Shown piece after piece: positions 12,649-24,338 of a stretch of DNA of 64,000 bases; the first letter of the stretch is position 1, and each line of letters starts with the position of its first letter. Under the pieces are notes generated by a model. It had not been told where the DNA came from and did no database searches. It saw only the letters and a program-made list of their open reading frames with translations. The stretch lies in NCBI GenBank assembly GCA_012932295.1, contig JAAONU010000016.1, positions 42,315,241 through 42,379,240 on the forward strand, given 5' to 3'. The position numbers and the translations under genes were made by a program. This DNA is from Cyclina sinensis. Its lineage: Eukaryota > Mollusca > Bivalvia > Venerida > Veneridae.

Positions 12649-14482
12649 GTGGACATCATCGTACAGTAACCATGTACAGGTTTAGGTGTAGACAACATCA
12701 TCTGTAAACCATGTACAGGTTTAAGTGGGCATCATAATAAGTTAATCATGTAAATGTTTTGGTGGACATCATAATAAGTTTACCATGTATAGGTTTAGGT
12801 GGACATCATAATAAGTTTACCATGTATAGGTTTAGGTGGACATCATAATAAGTTTACCATGTATAGGTTTAGGTGGACATCATAATAAGTTTACCATGTA
12901 TAGGTTTAGGTGGACATCATAATAAGTTTACCATGTAAATGTTTTGGTGGACATCATAATAAGTTTACCATGTATAGGTTTAGGTGGACATCATAATAAG
13001 TTTACCATGTACAGGTTTAGGTGGACATCATAATAAGTTAACCATGTATAGGTTTAGGTGGACATCATAATAAGTTTACCATGTATAGGTTTAGGTGGAC
13101 ATCATAATAAGTTTACCATGTATAGGTTTAGGTGGACATCATAATAAGTTTACCATGTATAGGTTTAGGTGGACATCATAATAAGTTTACCATGTATAGG
13201 TTTAGGTGGACATCATAATAAGTTTACCATGTACAGGTTTAGGTGGACATCATAATAAGTTTACCATGTATAGGTTTAGGTGGACATCATAATAAGTTTA
13301 CCATGTATAGGTTTAGGTGGACATCATAATAAGTTAATCATGTAAATGTTTTGGTGGACATCATAATAAGTTTACCATGTATAGGTTTAGGTGGACATCA
13401 TAATAAGTTTACCATGTATAGGTTTAGGTGGACATCATAATAAGTTTACCATGTACAGGTTTAGGTGGACATCATAATAAGTTTACCATGTATAGGTTTA
13501 GGTGGACATCATAATAAGTTTACCATGTATAGGTTTAGGTGGACATCATAATAAGTTTACCATGTACAGGTTTAGGTGGACATCATAATAAGTTTACCAT
13601 GTACAGGTTTAGGTGGACATCATAATAAGTTTACCATGTATAGGTTTAGGTGGACATCATAATAAGTTTACCATGTATAGGTTTAGGTGGACATCATAAT
13701 AAGTTTACCATGTACAGGTTTAGGTGGACATCATAATAAGTTTACCATGTACAGGTTTAGGTGGACATCATAATAAGTTTACCATGTATAGGTTTAGGTG
13801 GACATCATAATAAGTTTACCATGTATAGGTTTAGGTGGACATCATAATAAGTTTACCATGTATAGGTTTAGGTGGACATCATAATAAGTTTACCATGTAC
13901 AGGTTTAGGTGGACATCATAATAAGTTAACCATGTATAGGTTTAGGTGGACATCATAATAAGTTTACCATGTATAGGTTTAGGTGGACATCATAATAAGT
14001 TTACCATGTATAGGTTTAGGTGGACATCATAATAAGTTTACCATGTATAGGTTTAGGTGGACATCATAATAAGTTTACCATGTATAGGTTTAGGTGGACA
14101 TCATAATAAGTTTACCATGTACAGGTTTAGGTGGACATCATAATAAGTTTACCATGTATAGGTTTAGGTGGACATCATAATAAGTTTACCATGTATAGGT
14201 TTAGGTGGACATCATAATAAGTTTACCATGTACAGGTTTAGGTGGACATCATAATAAGTTTACCATGTATAGGTTTAGGTGGACATCATAATAAGTTTAC
14301 CATGTATAGGTTTAGGTGGACATCATAATAAGTTTACCATGTACAGGTTTAGGTGGACATCATAATAAGTTTACCATGTACAGGTTTAGGTGGACATCAT
14401 AATAAGTTAACCATGTATAGGTTTAGGTGGACATCATAATAAGTTTACCATGTACAGGTTTAGGCGAACATCATAATAAGTA
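12649..14482. repeat. 37-bp minisatellite, about 49 units
   Basis: The unit reads 'ggtttaggtgg|acatcataataa|gtttaccatgtata' and recurs every 37 bases almost without length change. Units differ at a few diagnostic places: 'tgtata' or 'tgtaca', 'gtttacc' or 'gttaacc', and a rarer 'aaatgttttgg' form near 12750, 12930 and 13345. The 'gttaacc' variants sit at 13037, 13925 and 14406, which are 888 (24x37) and 481 (13x37) bases apart, so multi-unit duplication blocks are likely. 37 is not a multiple of three and no frame runs through. Confidence 0.95.
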
Positions 14483-15004
14483 ACTTCATAAATTCTACTT
14501 TGTCTGTTACTTGCATCTATATGTTTAGCATTAGCAATAAAAGTAATGAAGGAATTGTGTAAGAAATAAGCGATTTATTGATGACTTTTTGACTTATGGG
14601 CTTGACAGCAGGAGCAGTCAGAAACAAGAGCTGTCCCTGGAAATTGACATATGCCCCCGAAATGTAGCTCTGAAATGAAACTGGTGTAAATATATAATTG
14701 AATATGCCTGTGGAAAAGAGATCAGACAAAAAATAGAGCATGAACCAATCGGTAAATTGTAAAGTAATGTTTTCTGCTTCAGGTTCTTATATGAAGGTTG
14801 AAGACCTAATTATTCAATGAAATAGCAAGCTGTGAGTTTGGCCTTGAATAAGAACACTATTGTTTTATTCCCAATCCCTACTGATGTTTTATATATAAAT
14901 AATAAAATCCCCTAAGCAATTTTTGAGATGTAGCTTGAACAAGATTTTAATATAGAAGTGCCCATAACACTGCCAAAAATAATCCAACTAGAAACTCCTG
15001 ACGA
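14483..15004. repeat. Spacer between two related minisatellites
   Basis: Non-tandem sequence separating the 37-bp and 39-bp arrays. Near 14620-14670 it contains an 'acaagagctgtccctgg' and 'atatgcccccgaaatg' segment resembling the start of the repeat at 19725 and 60285. No gene is seen. Confidence 0.45.
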
Positions 15005-15800
15005 TATGCACAGCTAGGTTTAGACATTATCATAAGTGAAGCATGTATAGGTTTAGGTGCAGACATCATCATACATTAAACATGTATAGGTTTAGGTGCG
15101 GACCTCATCATAAGTTAATCATGTATAGGTTTAGGTGTGGACACCATCATATGTTAACCATGGATAGGTTTAGGTGCAGACATCATCATACATTAGCCAT
15201 GTATAGGTTTTGGTGCAGACATCATCATACATTAATCATGTAAAGGTTTTGGTGCAGACATCATCATACATTAATCATGTATAGGTTTAGGTTCAGACAT
15301 CATCATACATTAATCATGTAAAGGTTTTGGTGCAGACATCATCATACATTAATCATGTATAGGTTTAGATGCAGACATCATCATACATTAATCATGTATA
15401 GGTTTAGGTTCAGACATCATCATCATAATTTAACAATGTATAGGTTCAGGTATGGACGTCATCGTAAGTTAACCATGTATAAGTTTAGGTGCCTACATCA
15501 TCATAAGTTAACCATGAGTAAGTTTAGGTGTGGACGTCATTATAAGTTAACCATGTATAAGTTTAGCTATGGACGTCATCATAAGTTAACCATGTATAAG
15601 TTTAGGTATGGACGTCATCATAAGTTAACCATGTATAAGTTAAGGTGCCTTCATCATCATAAATTAACCATGTATAGGTTTAGGTGCTGACATCACAAGT
15701 TAACCATGTATAGATTAGGTGCTGACATCATCATAAGTTAACAATGTATAGGTTTAGATGCGAACATCATCATAAGTTAACAATATATAAGTTACATGAA
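15005..15800. repeat. 39-bp minisatellite, about 20 diverged units
   Basis: The unit is close to 'ggtttaggtgcagac' plus 'atcatcatacattaatcatgtata'. It is clearly related to the 37-bp unit upstream (shared 'ggtttaggtg', 'gacatcat' and 'ccatgtata') but two bases longer and much more diverged. Because 39 is 13 codons and the unit lacks a stop, the + strand stays open for long stretches and encodes a 13-residue periodic Met-Tyr-Arg-Phe-Arg-Cys-x-His-His-His pattern. I treat that as a by-product of the period. Confidence 0.9.
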
Positions 15801-18800
15801 TAAAATCAATCAACAAGTTTTCTCCTATGACAGAACAACTTGAACAGCAGCACCAGCCAAGCAGAATATACCGTATTAGACTTGAAAGATTCCTGGCTTA
15901 TAAGTATACTTACTCCAAACTGAACTACAATTTTCTATGTTCTTCTTATGCATACATTTCAGATATATACTCTGCAGACATGACCAACTGTCCTATGAAT
16001 GCAGGATGCATGCTTGCTGAAGTTTACTGTACGTAAACTGACTTCACTTCAAAAAATATTAGCAACATATTTTCTGGTAAATGCAATAATATTGCATACT
16101 CACGTTTATTCCTGGTGTTCGAAGTTTGAGTATAAATCATGAAAAATGATCCTGTAAATGTAAACTTTAATATTAAATACCCTACTAAATTGTACTTATT
16201 TCATTGGTTGAGAGTGTTGCACTTTGTCATTGGTCAGTATCATTTTAACATAATTTAAAAACACATACTGACCTCAACATAAGTCTATAACTGTGTAATA
16301 ATGTCATGCTAATGATATTTCCTTTCATGATAAAACTGACGGTCCAGTTCAAGCAAACTTAGCTGCAAGCCTAATACAGTACAGTGTGTAGAAATTTCAA
16401 AAATAAACAAAGGAAAGAGGGGAAATAAATCTATATACTAAGGAATTTAACGATTTTATCTCTTACCTTAATCTTGCATTTTAACGTGTCCTGTATTTTG
16501 TCAATTTTCCATAATACTTGTAGATAAGATCATTCTACTTTACTATCTATACCAAAATCTTCCCTCTAACCCGTAACTAATTGTTCACTTATTTTTATCA
16601 CAAAATCTGATATATTCAATACCAGCACATCCCAACAGAAATCTGTACTTTATATATTTTGTTCACCAAACAGAAAGTAGATATATACCTCCAGTTATAA
16701 AATCCATTTCATAATCACGTGAGCATGTCAACATTCTTGTACATACTGTTATGTGTGATTTTTGGTTGTACAAATTACTGTAATTAATTACTGGGAAACT
16801 GATTAGCAATCAGTACGTTACCTATATGCAATATGGATTGATTACCTTGTCAAAGAATCAAAATTTACAGCTACATCATTAAAGTAAAATTTAAGAAATG
16901 AATTTTCTTTTGAATTTCTATTATCATTTTTTATAAACACATGAAAAAATCTAATGAAAACTAGAAACTCATGAATGGAAGATTAAGATGTGAAAAAGAA
17001 AGTTGTTAAAAAAGGACAAAACATTAACATCAACAAGTTAAAGTCAAGCTGTCCTGGCTGTTGATTCATCATTCTGTAGTGTGACAACAACAACAACAAT
17101 AACAACAACAAAAGTGCTAGACATATACATGTAACAAAAACAAACAACAGTGAAAGAACATAATCTGTGGTACTGTGTAATGGCATGTTGCTTTGCTTCT
17201 GCTGTCATTGCTCTATTTAAATTGTTCCTAAAGAATTTCAGAAATGAACAGTGAATGCTTATTCCTAGCCACTGTTCCAAGGAAAAACAAGTCCTAAACC
17301 CCTGGCCTAAAGTTAGGACACGAGTCTGAAGGGAATCACGAATACTCAGAATATGGACATTTTATACATCACCGAATGCCCTGCACACACTGGTTTTGGA
17401 CACAAAGCAATGACAGTATACATCTACGGTCTCAAAATTAAATCAAAGCAATGATTCTAACAGCAAGGCTTGAAATTATTTTCCTCAAATGCTGAGAGGT
17501 CATATAAGGTCTAAATTATGTGACCAAAAACTAGGTTGAGGTTTACAGTTTTACAATCGAACAGTAGCTGTCAAATACATGTGGTATCTTTCATCAATTG
17601 ATATGCCTTTAAGGATAAATAAATGAATATTCTGTGGGCTCAGACAGTGTCTATTTTGAAATACAATGAGAGTAAAATGAAACTACACGAACATTCTGAA
17701 CTGAAACCTGCATTTATCTCAAATGATATCAGCCATATTCTACTAAAGAGCTCAAACCAAAAGAATAAAATTAGGAAACAGTTCAGCAAGCATGCCTCAT
17801 CTACATACTGGCTACTTTATAGCTGGATGAGAATAAAACATGGCACTATAAATCTTCAACAGTAAGTGAAATGATACTTTCCTAAAACCTGGGACATTCC
17901 AAACTGAAGTGAAAGCTCAAACAATAATTACTGAATTCTACAAATCAAGCTGGACTGATGCAAGTCGTATTTAGTACGGTCGAGACCCTGTTAATGTTTC
18001 AAGAAAAGTTTAAGGTTTAAAATCTGATACCTTCCACTAGTGACGGTCAACTTTGAATATGAACATTTTTTTTGTTCAGTTCTGTAGTACCATCTAACAA
18101 CAAGAGTAATGCTCTGTCATGCTGAATTTCACTACATGAGCAGGCTTACTGAAACCCTCCCACCTATTTATCAAAAACAGATTATACATACAAAACATAA
18201 CCAGTCAGTTTTATCACGTACATACAAAATCTAAGCGGTATACTTCACCGATGTACAAAATTTCAAATAAACATCTAGAAACTGCACTTGTTTATAAATA
18301 CCCCATTCAAGGTAAACTAGGTGTGAAATTATCTCAATTTATCTTTCTTCAAAAGTACCTGTTGAATTCCTTTTCCAATCAATATCTCTTAGTTACATCC
18401 AATATAACAAATTTCTCTCAAATCTATTGGAATTAATTGTCAAAATTCACATTAATCCATGAAAATATACCAAATAAAATTGTCAACAGGTTAAAATGTT
18501 CAAAATACACTATTTTTTACAGCAGTGTGAAAGTGAGCAAATCACTGTACCAGTTTATTGAGTGTAAACTGAACTGTGGACAAGGAAGTAATGGAGGTTT
18601 CAGTTGACATAGCCACTTTGTTCTCAAGAGTCCTTGACTTGATCAATATTTCATAGATATAACGTTTATCCAAAGCCTTATTCAAACTTAAATAAATCTT
18701 TTTTATCAATTTACTAGCATAAAATTAATGGTTTTTGACATATTAAGGTCACCCAGGTATTCTTCAATATCTTGTCACAAGTTAACTATACCTAAAACTT

Positions 18801-19719
18801 GAAATTTTTTTCCCTTAACAAAAAAACAACAACAGCAGTCCTAAAAGAGAGTGGTCTGGTCTTTCAAACCTCTTGAATGGCAAAATTTTTGCAGATATGA
18901 CTGCAAAGTGGCTATACTTTTAAACAGATGAAGTCTTAACCTTTTATTACATCACTAGACAATCCAAAACCTGCCTGGAAAGTTATATTTGCAAAACTTT
19001 AATGAAGTCTTCTAAAGCTAGATTGCAACTAGTTGAATTATTGTACTGTATTGCAAAAAAATTTGGAAGCTACATGTATTTATTTTAATGTCCTAAATCC
19101 AGACTGTTTGCAATTTATAAAAAGTAACTCCAACAGTAACTGTTAATAACACTGTGCAATATAATATCATATGATTGTTCTTACTATTGATTTCAGCACA
19201 ATAGGTAATTTTTACAATAAAAGACAAACAAATAAATTTAACAGCATGTCATACTTATCCTAATTAGCACCCCCAACCTTGTTGAAATTGTAATGCTCCC
19301 CGTGCTATATGGAACGGCCACTATTTTCAGTATAGTAACTTGCTCTGAAGTTGCCACAAATCTTGTGTCTTTGTCCCCAATTCATTCGGAGAATTCATTT
19401 CATCAAAAATCAGCCTAGAGTTATCTAGTCAAACAATGCAATGATATACATCACTCCATTTCATTTAAAACACTTATTCATAGTCTGCTAAAGCACTTGT
19501 AAAATCTTGTTATATTTTCCAGATTTATAATATAGTTATCCAGCAAGTGCATCACTAGATTTTTTCTGGTGTTTTGTACCCATCAGGAAAAAAAACCTGA
19601 TATTGTGATCTTTTTGTTTTCTTTTTGGAATAACTATGTAAGCTTGGTTTTGTAAATGTATAAGTAGTGGCCTTGATTACATTGAAAATTAACATTTAGA
19701 AGTAAAAACAACAAATGTC
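15801..19719. other. Intergenic, no gene seen
   Basis: Long AT-rich stretch. The only simple feature is a short CAA/TAA-type microsatellite at about 17080-17111. Reading frames of 60-80 codons near 15827, 17044 and 17623 show no splice-site-bounded or family-like protein. Confidence 0.5.
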
Positions 19720-19724
19720 AGTGT

Positions 19725-20170
19725 AAGATGACAATGCCCCCGAAGTGGTGCTTTGACTTTGAGCTGAGGACGGGTCATTCAAGGGTCAAGGTCAAATGAA
19801 TATAGACAGTGGGAAGGTCTTGTCCAAAGGGATATTGTTTCCAAGTATGAAGTAAATCAACTTACTAATAAAGAAGTTATGGTCAATGATAAAGTTTTTG
19901 GACAATTGGATCTTAAAGATGAAGGTCATTCAGGGGTTATGGTCAAATAAATATAGGTCATGTGGGAAGGTCTTGTCCAAAGGGATGTTGTGTCCAAGTA
20001 TGAAGTAAATCCACTAACTAATAAGGAAGTTATGGTCAATGTTTAAGTTTTTGGACAATTGGGATCTTCAATGTCAAGGTCATTCAGTGGTCAAGGTCAA
20101 ATAAGTAAATGCACTTCTCCTGCCATCTTTCTATCCTAAAAGAATAATGACAAGTTAAAGAGTTCTGCTT
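19725..20170 (+). repeat. Dispersed repeat with about 2.2 tandem copies of a ~153-bp unit
   Basis: 'ggtcattcaagggtcaaggt', 'gggaaggtcttgtccaaagg' and 'gaagttatggtcaatg' recur with a spacing of about 153 bases (19771, 19924 and 20078). The 5' part ('gacaatgcccccgaagtggt') and the first unit recur at 60285-60510. Confidence 0.8.
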
Positions 20171-21040
20171 TAGATGAAAATTCTGGAAAGACAGATGGAT
20201 GAATACCATTTCACCCCACCCTCCCACCTTTCTCAGACAGGGGATAAAAATATATATATATTTTATATGATAAATCCATTGATGAAAGTAAATGAAACTT
20301 AAAATCCTAAAACTGCAACTTTTTATTAAAAAATCTACACCTTCTCTATTGTATCATATACCAGTAGGTCCAAAATAAGCTATAATCCCTGAATTCAGGA
20401 TTATTCCTGAAAACTTTCATCCTTTGTAAATCACTTTCTGCATATCACATTATCATTGCTGAGGAGACTTGTTTGTAACATGCTACTGTGAAACTGTAAC
20501 TTTTTCGACTGCACTATCACTCACCTGGTTAACTTAGTTGTTGACTTGCAAACAAGGGTTGTTGGTTACAGCCCCACTCTGGTTGCATTGATTTTTCCAA
20601 ACCCACAAAAACTTTGGCAATGTGCATTTATGGTCCATAACTGTATCACTTGCATGTGCTCCTGAAGAATCACATCAAAGGTTGAATTCTATCAGAGTAA
20701 AGGAGTATGGTATGCAAAATCAACAAAAACTGAAATAACTTAACCTTTCAGAATATATTCTACCTGAATTCAATTGCTGTGTGCTTTTAAAATAAACTGA
20801 TCTTATCTCTAAAAGAATTTTTAAATGAATTAATGTTCCCTTTAGATTAAGGTGTGTAATAATTAACAAGTTTTTCAACTAAACATTAGATCTATAATCA
20901 AAATCAAGAAAGGGTTAAAACAAATGCATAGATCTATATTTCTTTTAGACAAAGCATTAAAATTCAATTCTTGATTGCAAAAAAAATCCATGCAAAAAAA
21001 TACCACTAATAATTTCTCTTTCGACAAGTAATTCAAAGTT
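20171..21040. other. Intergenic, no gene seen
   Basis: AT-rich sequence with a short alternating TA run at about 20250-20262. Nothing else could be classified. Confidence 0.45.
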
Positions 21041-21042
21041 GA

Positions 21043-21514
21043 ATAAAGCGACTGACTCAGAATTTAGCTGAACATTTTTCTCTTTAAAATTTAAGAGAAG
21101 TTAATATACTATGGAAAATACATAATATATGCTTCTATACACCACGAAAAATGAACAAAAAAGTTCTGATTTTCACCAGGATTCGAACCCTTGACCTTTC
21201 AGTCGGTAAAATTAAGAGCAACAATCTAGCCTACTGAGCCACAGAGACTAGTTATTTAGATTCGTCAAAATTAATCTTATAACTTAGTATCTACCCCGTG
21301 ACTAACAGGGTAAAATTTTTACTGCATGATCAAAGTGTGTAAAACTTTATATTTTGATGCTTTTCTGTAACAAAAAAAATGAGTCAGTAACTTTGTTAGG
21401 ATATGTTCTTCACAATTACAGCTAGAATTTCCAAATTACAGCTAGAATTTCCAAACTATTAACATTTTCTCTTTTTTTTTCCCATCATCGGCCCATCTGT
21501 GAGTCAGTCGCTTT
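21043..21514. mobile_element. TIR element enclosing a tRNA-like Pol III promoter unit
   Basis: The ends are inverse to each other: 'aaagcgactgactca' near 21045 and 'tgagtcagtcgcttt' near 21500. Inside, on the minus strand, are a Pol III A box TGGCTCAGTAGG (21230-21241) and a B box GGTTCGAATCC (21179-21189) separated by 40 bases, as in tRNA-derived SINEs. A second, more decayed copy lies at 63021-63263. The acceptor stem does not pair, so this is not a working tRNA gene. Confidence 0.6.
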
Positions 21515-21900
21515 AAACTGAACATTAAGACTGAGATACTCTGTGGAAACTGTCATCCACAGGAAATACAGGTCTTCATTTATATTTTACTGCTTCAAGA
21601 TCGTTCAACGATCACACTAAGCAGGCAGTCTTGTTACAGAACGCTAATAAAAACAGTTGACATCCGTTAAATGGACTATTGTAGGGCCGTGGTTTCTATG
21701 AGTGGATTGAATTAAATGTGTGCTTCGTCGCACTTCTCTGTCTTATCTTACTTCGTAAGGCATTTTTTCAGCATGCACGGGAATCACGCGCCAGGGAAGG
21801 AACCGGTGTTATTGTAAATATAATTGTCATGTGAGAAATACTTTAGAAATATAAAAAAGTCCGTATGTGATTAAAGTAAATATCATAAAATAGGGGAAAT

Positions 21901-22033
21901 GTAAACACCTGTAAGTTTTGATAAACATTTGTCATTGAGAAACTATCTATATTGGCATTTAGGATTATGTTTACGAGACATAACCTACACAATCACCGTG
22001 TATGTACGCGAGCACTTGTTTCTATGGTAAACA
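21901..22033 (+). promoter_or_regulatory. Candidate ciliary-type promoter elements upstream of CFAP206
   Basis: Forkhead-type cores occur three times: GTAAACA at 21901-21907, TGTTTAC at 21968-21974 and GTAAACA at 22027-22033. The last overlaps GTTTCTATGGTAAAC (22018-22032), which resembles an RFX X-box but has one extra base relative to the usual 14-base form. RFX and FOXJ1 control motile-cilium genes, and the next gene downstream on this strand is CFAP206. The start codon is 2.3 kb away, so this requires an untranslated first exon, which I infer and cannot see directly. Confidence 0.3.
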
Positions 22034-22426
22034 ATATGGCTGACTATTTACTTTGAGAAGAAAATAAACGTTTTCTTTCACATATTAGGTAGGTTGTTTT
22101 CGCAAAACTGGACTTTTTTTTAGTTTTACATTCAAAATGTATAATTTTTTTTAACTTGCATTTTTTCTGCTCCCTTCCAGGTTAGGTGGAATTTGGCAAG
22201 CGTTTATTCTCTTTTATTTTTAAAATATCAAATAATTCTTTAATTCAGTCTAAACAAATATTGTAGGTCATTTTTTCTATAAATGTTAAGTTACTTTGTA
22301 TCAAATTTGCAAGGTTTAATATCTTCTATAGACACTGCAGGATGCTCAGCTAGTCCAAAATAATTGTAAGGGAGTCAGTATTGTGTAACTTTTTGTATGG
22401 GTCAGTCCCTGTTATGTTCCAGTGAT

Positions 22427-23150
22427 CCTTATTCTGCGGCTATCTATCTATTTAAGCTTATTTACCATTGGTACCAGTTGCCCATATGACCTACGCCCCC
22501 TGAAGAGATTAATTATTTTATGTTGTGGGGGTAGTGCAAGATACAGTAAGTATCCCATTCCAGAGACACTCCTGGTACTTTTGCATGCTCAGTGTATAGC
22601 ACTGACACATGGGACGTTGGTTTAACGTCTCATCCGAAAGACTATTAGTAATGTTAGTGGAGGAGAGGGGGATCAAACTTGGGATCCCTGGTATACCAGC
22701 CCAGCGCATTACCACTGGACCACATCTGCTCCTCTTATTCTGCGGCCCTCTTTGCGACCTATTTGCGGCCTCATTTGCGGCTATAGTTTTAAAACCTTTT
22801 AGATAATAACCTTTTGGATAATAACTTATTACATATATTTCATGTAAATATTGAATAAATAACAGATGAAAGTAATATTAAGGTAGTCAAAACAATGAAT
22901 ATAACTGCATTTCATGTATTGAATCTGATATATCTTTATCATAGTGATAAGCAAATATTAATAAATCCCACAAGTATTCTGTTTTGTAGATTTTACTTTC
23001 ATCCATTATATCTATAATATTTATATGATAAAAAATGTAATAAATTATTATCCAATCATTATTATTTGTTGTTCCATATACTATGATAATTACAGAGCAA
23101 AAGTGTTATTGCCGCAAACAGGGCGGCAATTAGGGCCGCATAATAAGGAT
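22427..23150. mobile_element. TIR-like element with nested repeat
   Basis: 'atccttattctgcggc' near 22427 and 'gccgcataataaggat' near 23135 are inverse with one mismatch. A second left-end-like copy 'cttattctgcggccc' lies near 22734, next to 'ttgcgacctatttgcggc', and is mirrored by 'gccgcaaacagggcggcaat' near 23112. Between the two left-end copies is another dispersed repeat ('gggacgttggtttaacgtct', 'catccgaaagac' and 'ggatccctggtataccagc' phrases). No coding sequence is supported. Confidence 0.55.
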
Positions 23151-23154
23151 GTCC

Positions 23155-23545
23155 TTATGTTCGCTGAGCAATACTTCAAAGTGAAAAGCAAACTCTCAAC
23201 ATCTGAAAAATTCCAAAGTGACTGAAACTAACATGCTTCACTGCTAAAAGATTTTCTTAAATTGGCATTTCCAGCTGTCAGATTTGGTTGTAATCATCAC
23301 AAGACTGTAGGAAACAATCCCCAGACTTGAAGCTGTCTTTTTGTTTGGGTGAATCCCTGTTACGTTCGCTTTGCAATACTTTAAAGTGAAAAACAAACTT
23401 CTATCATCAGAAAAATCCCAAAGTGACCGAAAACTAACATACGTCACTGCTCAAGCATTGTCTTAAATTGGCATTCCTGGCTATTAGATTTGGTCATAAT
23501 GATCACATGACTGTAGGAAACAATCCCTAAACCTTCGGCTGTCAA
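23155..23545. repeat. Two direct copies of a ~205-bp unit
   Basis: 'gttcgct..gcaatactt.aaagtgaaaa' is followed by 'ttaaattggcattcc', 'agatttggt' and 'gactgtaggaaacaatccc' at 23159-23320. The same order repeats at 23364-23530, an offset of about 205 bases. The second copy is diverged by scattered substitutions and small indels. Confidence 0.75.
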
Positions 23546-24338
23546 ATTTGTTTTCATGATTTTGTGACATCAAAGGATCCTGCAAGATTTGCTTGTATAA
23601 AATATGATTTATGGATTATAGATTTGGCACTTATTTAAAACTGAGAGGAAAGATGGTAAAGCAATCTATGTCACACCAATATATGGGATTTTGGTTTAAA
23701 TCCTTATCAGAAAGCCATTGAATATGTTAATTGAGGTGTGGGGAACATATACATGATCCCTGGATAACAAGTCCTGTGCCATATTACTGTACCATTGATC
23801 ATTAGTCACAGACATAAAGTTGCTAATGCCTTATATGTTTTAGAGACCAAAATGATTGCAGAAGCTTTTAAGCAACTTATCACTACATTACTATTTTAGA
23901 CATTTTTATAAATTCTATTGAACTAATTTCAAGACATTTGCATTGGTATTTTAGTTTTACATTTTTGGTCAAAACTGTCTGAAAATCTTATACTACCAGG
24001 GATTTCATTAAGACCAGGAAGTCGGGTAAATAACCTGGCTATTTTTTATTTTTTCCCTGCTACTTTTCTTAAAATCAGGCTTATTTTATAACAAACTGGC
24101 AGCAAATTACCTGCCTACTTTACGTGTACTCCCTCCAACTAAAAAACTTAATGAAACCAAATTTATTTCAAAATCATTCTTTGGTATTTAATATAAAATA
24201 GCTGTGTTTATTTCAACATTAAAATATACATTTAATTTTTTGGGGCAGGATTTTTTAAGCAAATATTTTTCTTTTCAGGTTTTTCTCATGCAGTAAACAG
24301 CTCCTGTATAGAAAATTGTTATTTCACAAGGAACCATT
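23546..24338. other. Upstream region of CFAP206
   Basis: Contains a degraded repeat near 23670-23810 ('gggattttggtttaaatcc', 'gatccctggataacaagtcc'), which is a relative of the segment at 22600-22720. Near 24270-24280 'tttcttttcag' is a good acceptor for an exon that would carry the CFAP206 start codon. Confidence 0.4.

Noticed and set aside
15043..15690. Open frames with MYRFRCRHHH repeats as a real gene
   Set aside because: The frame follows from a 39-bp period without stops. There are no splice sites, and the pattern breaks where the array does; kept only as a low-interest observation.
17044..17280. Hydrophobic minus-strand frame with poly-Leu/Val run
   Set aside because: The run is the translation of a CAA/TAA microsatellite; no other protein feature is present.
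21175..21250. Functional tRNA gene on the minus strand
   Set aside because: A and B boxes are good, but the acceptor arm does not pair and the anticodon region does not fold; it sits within a repeated element.
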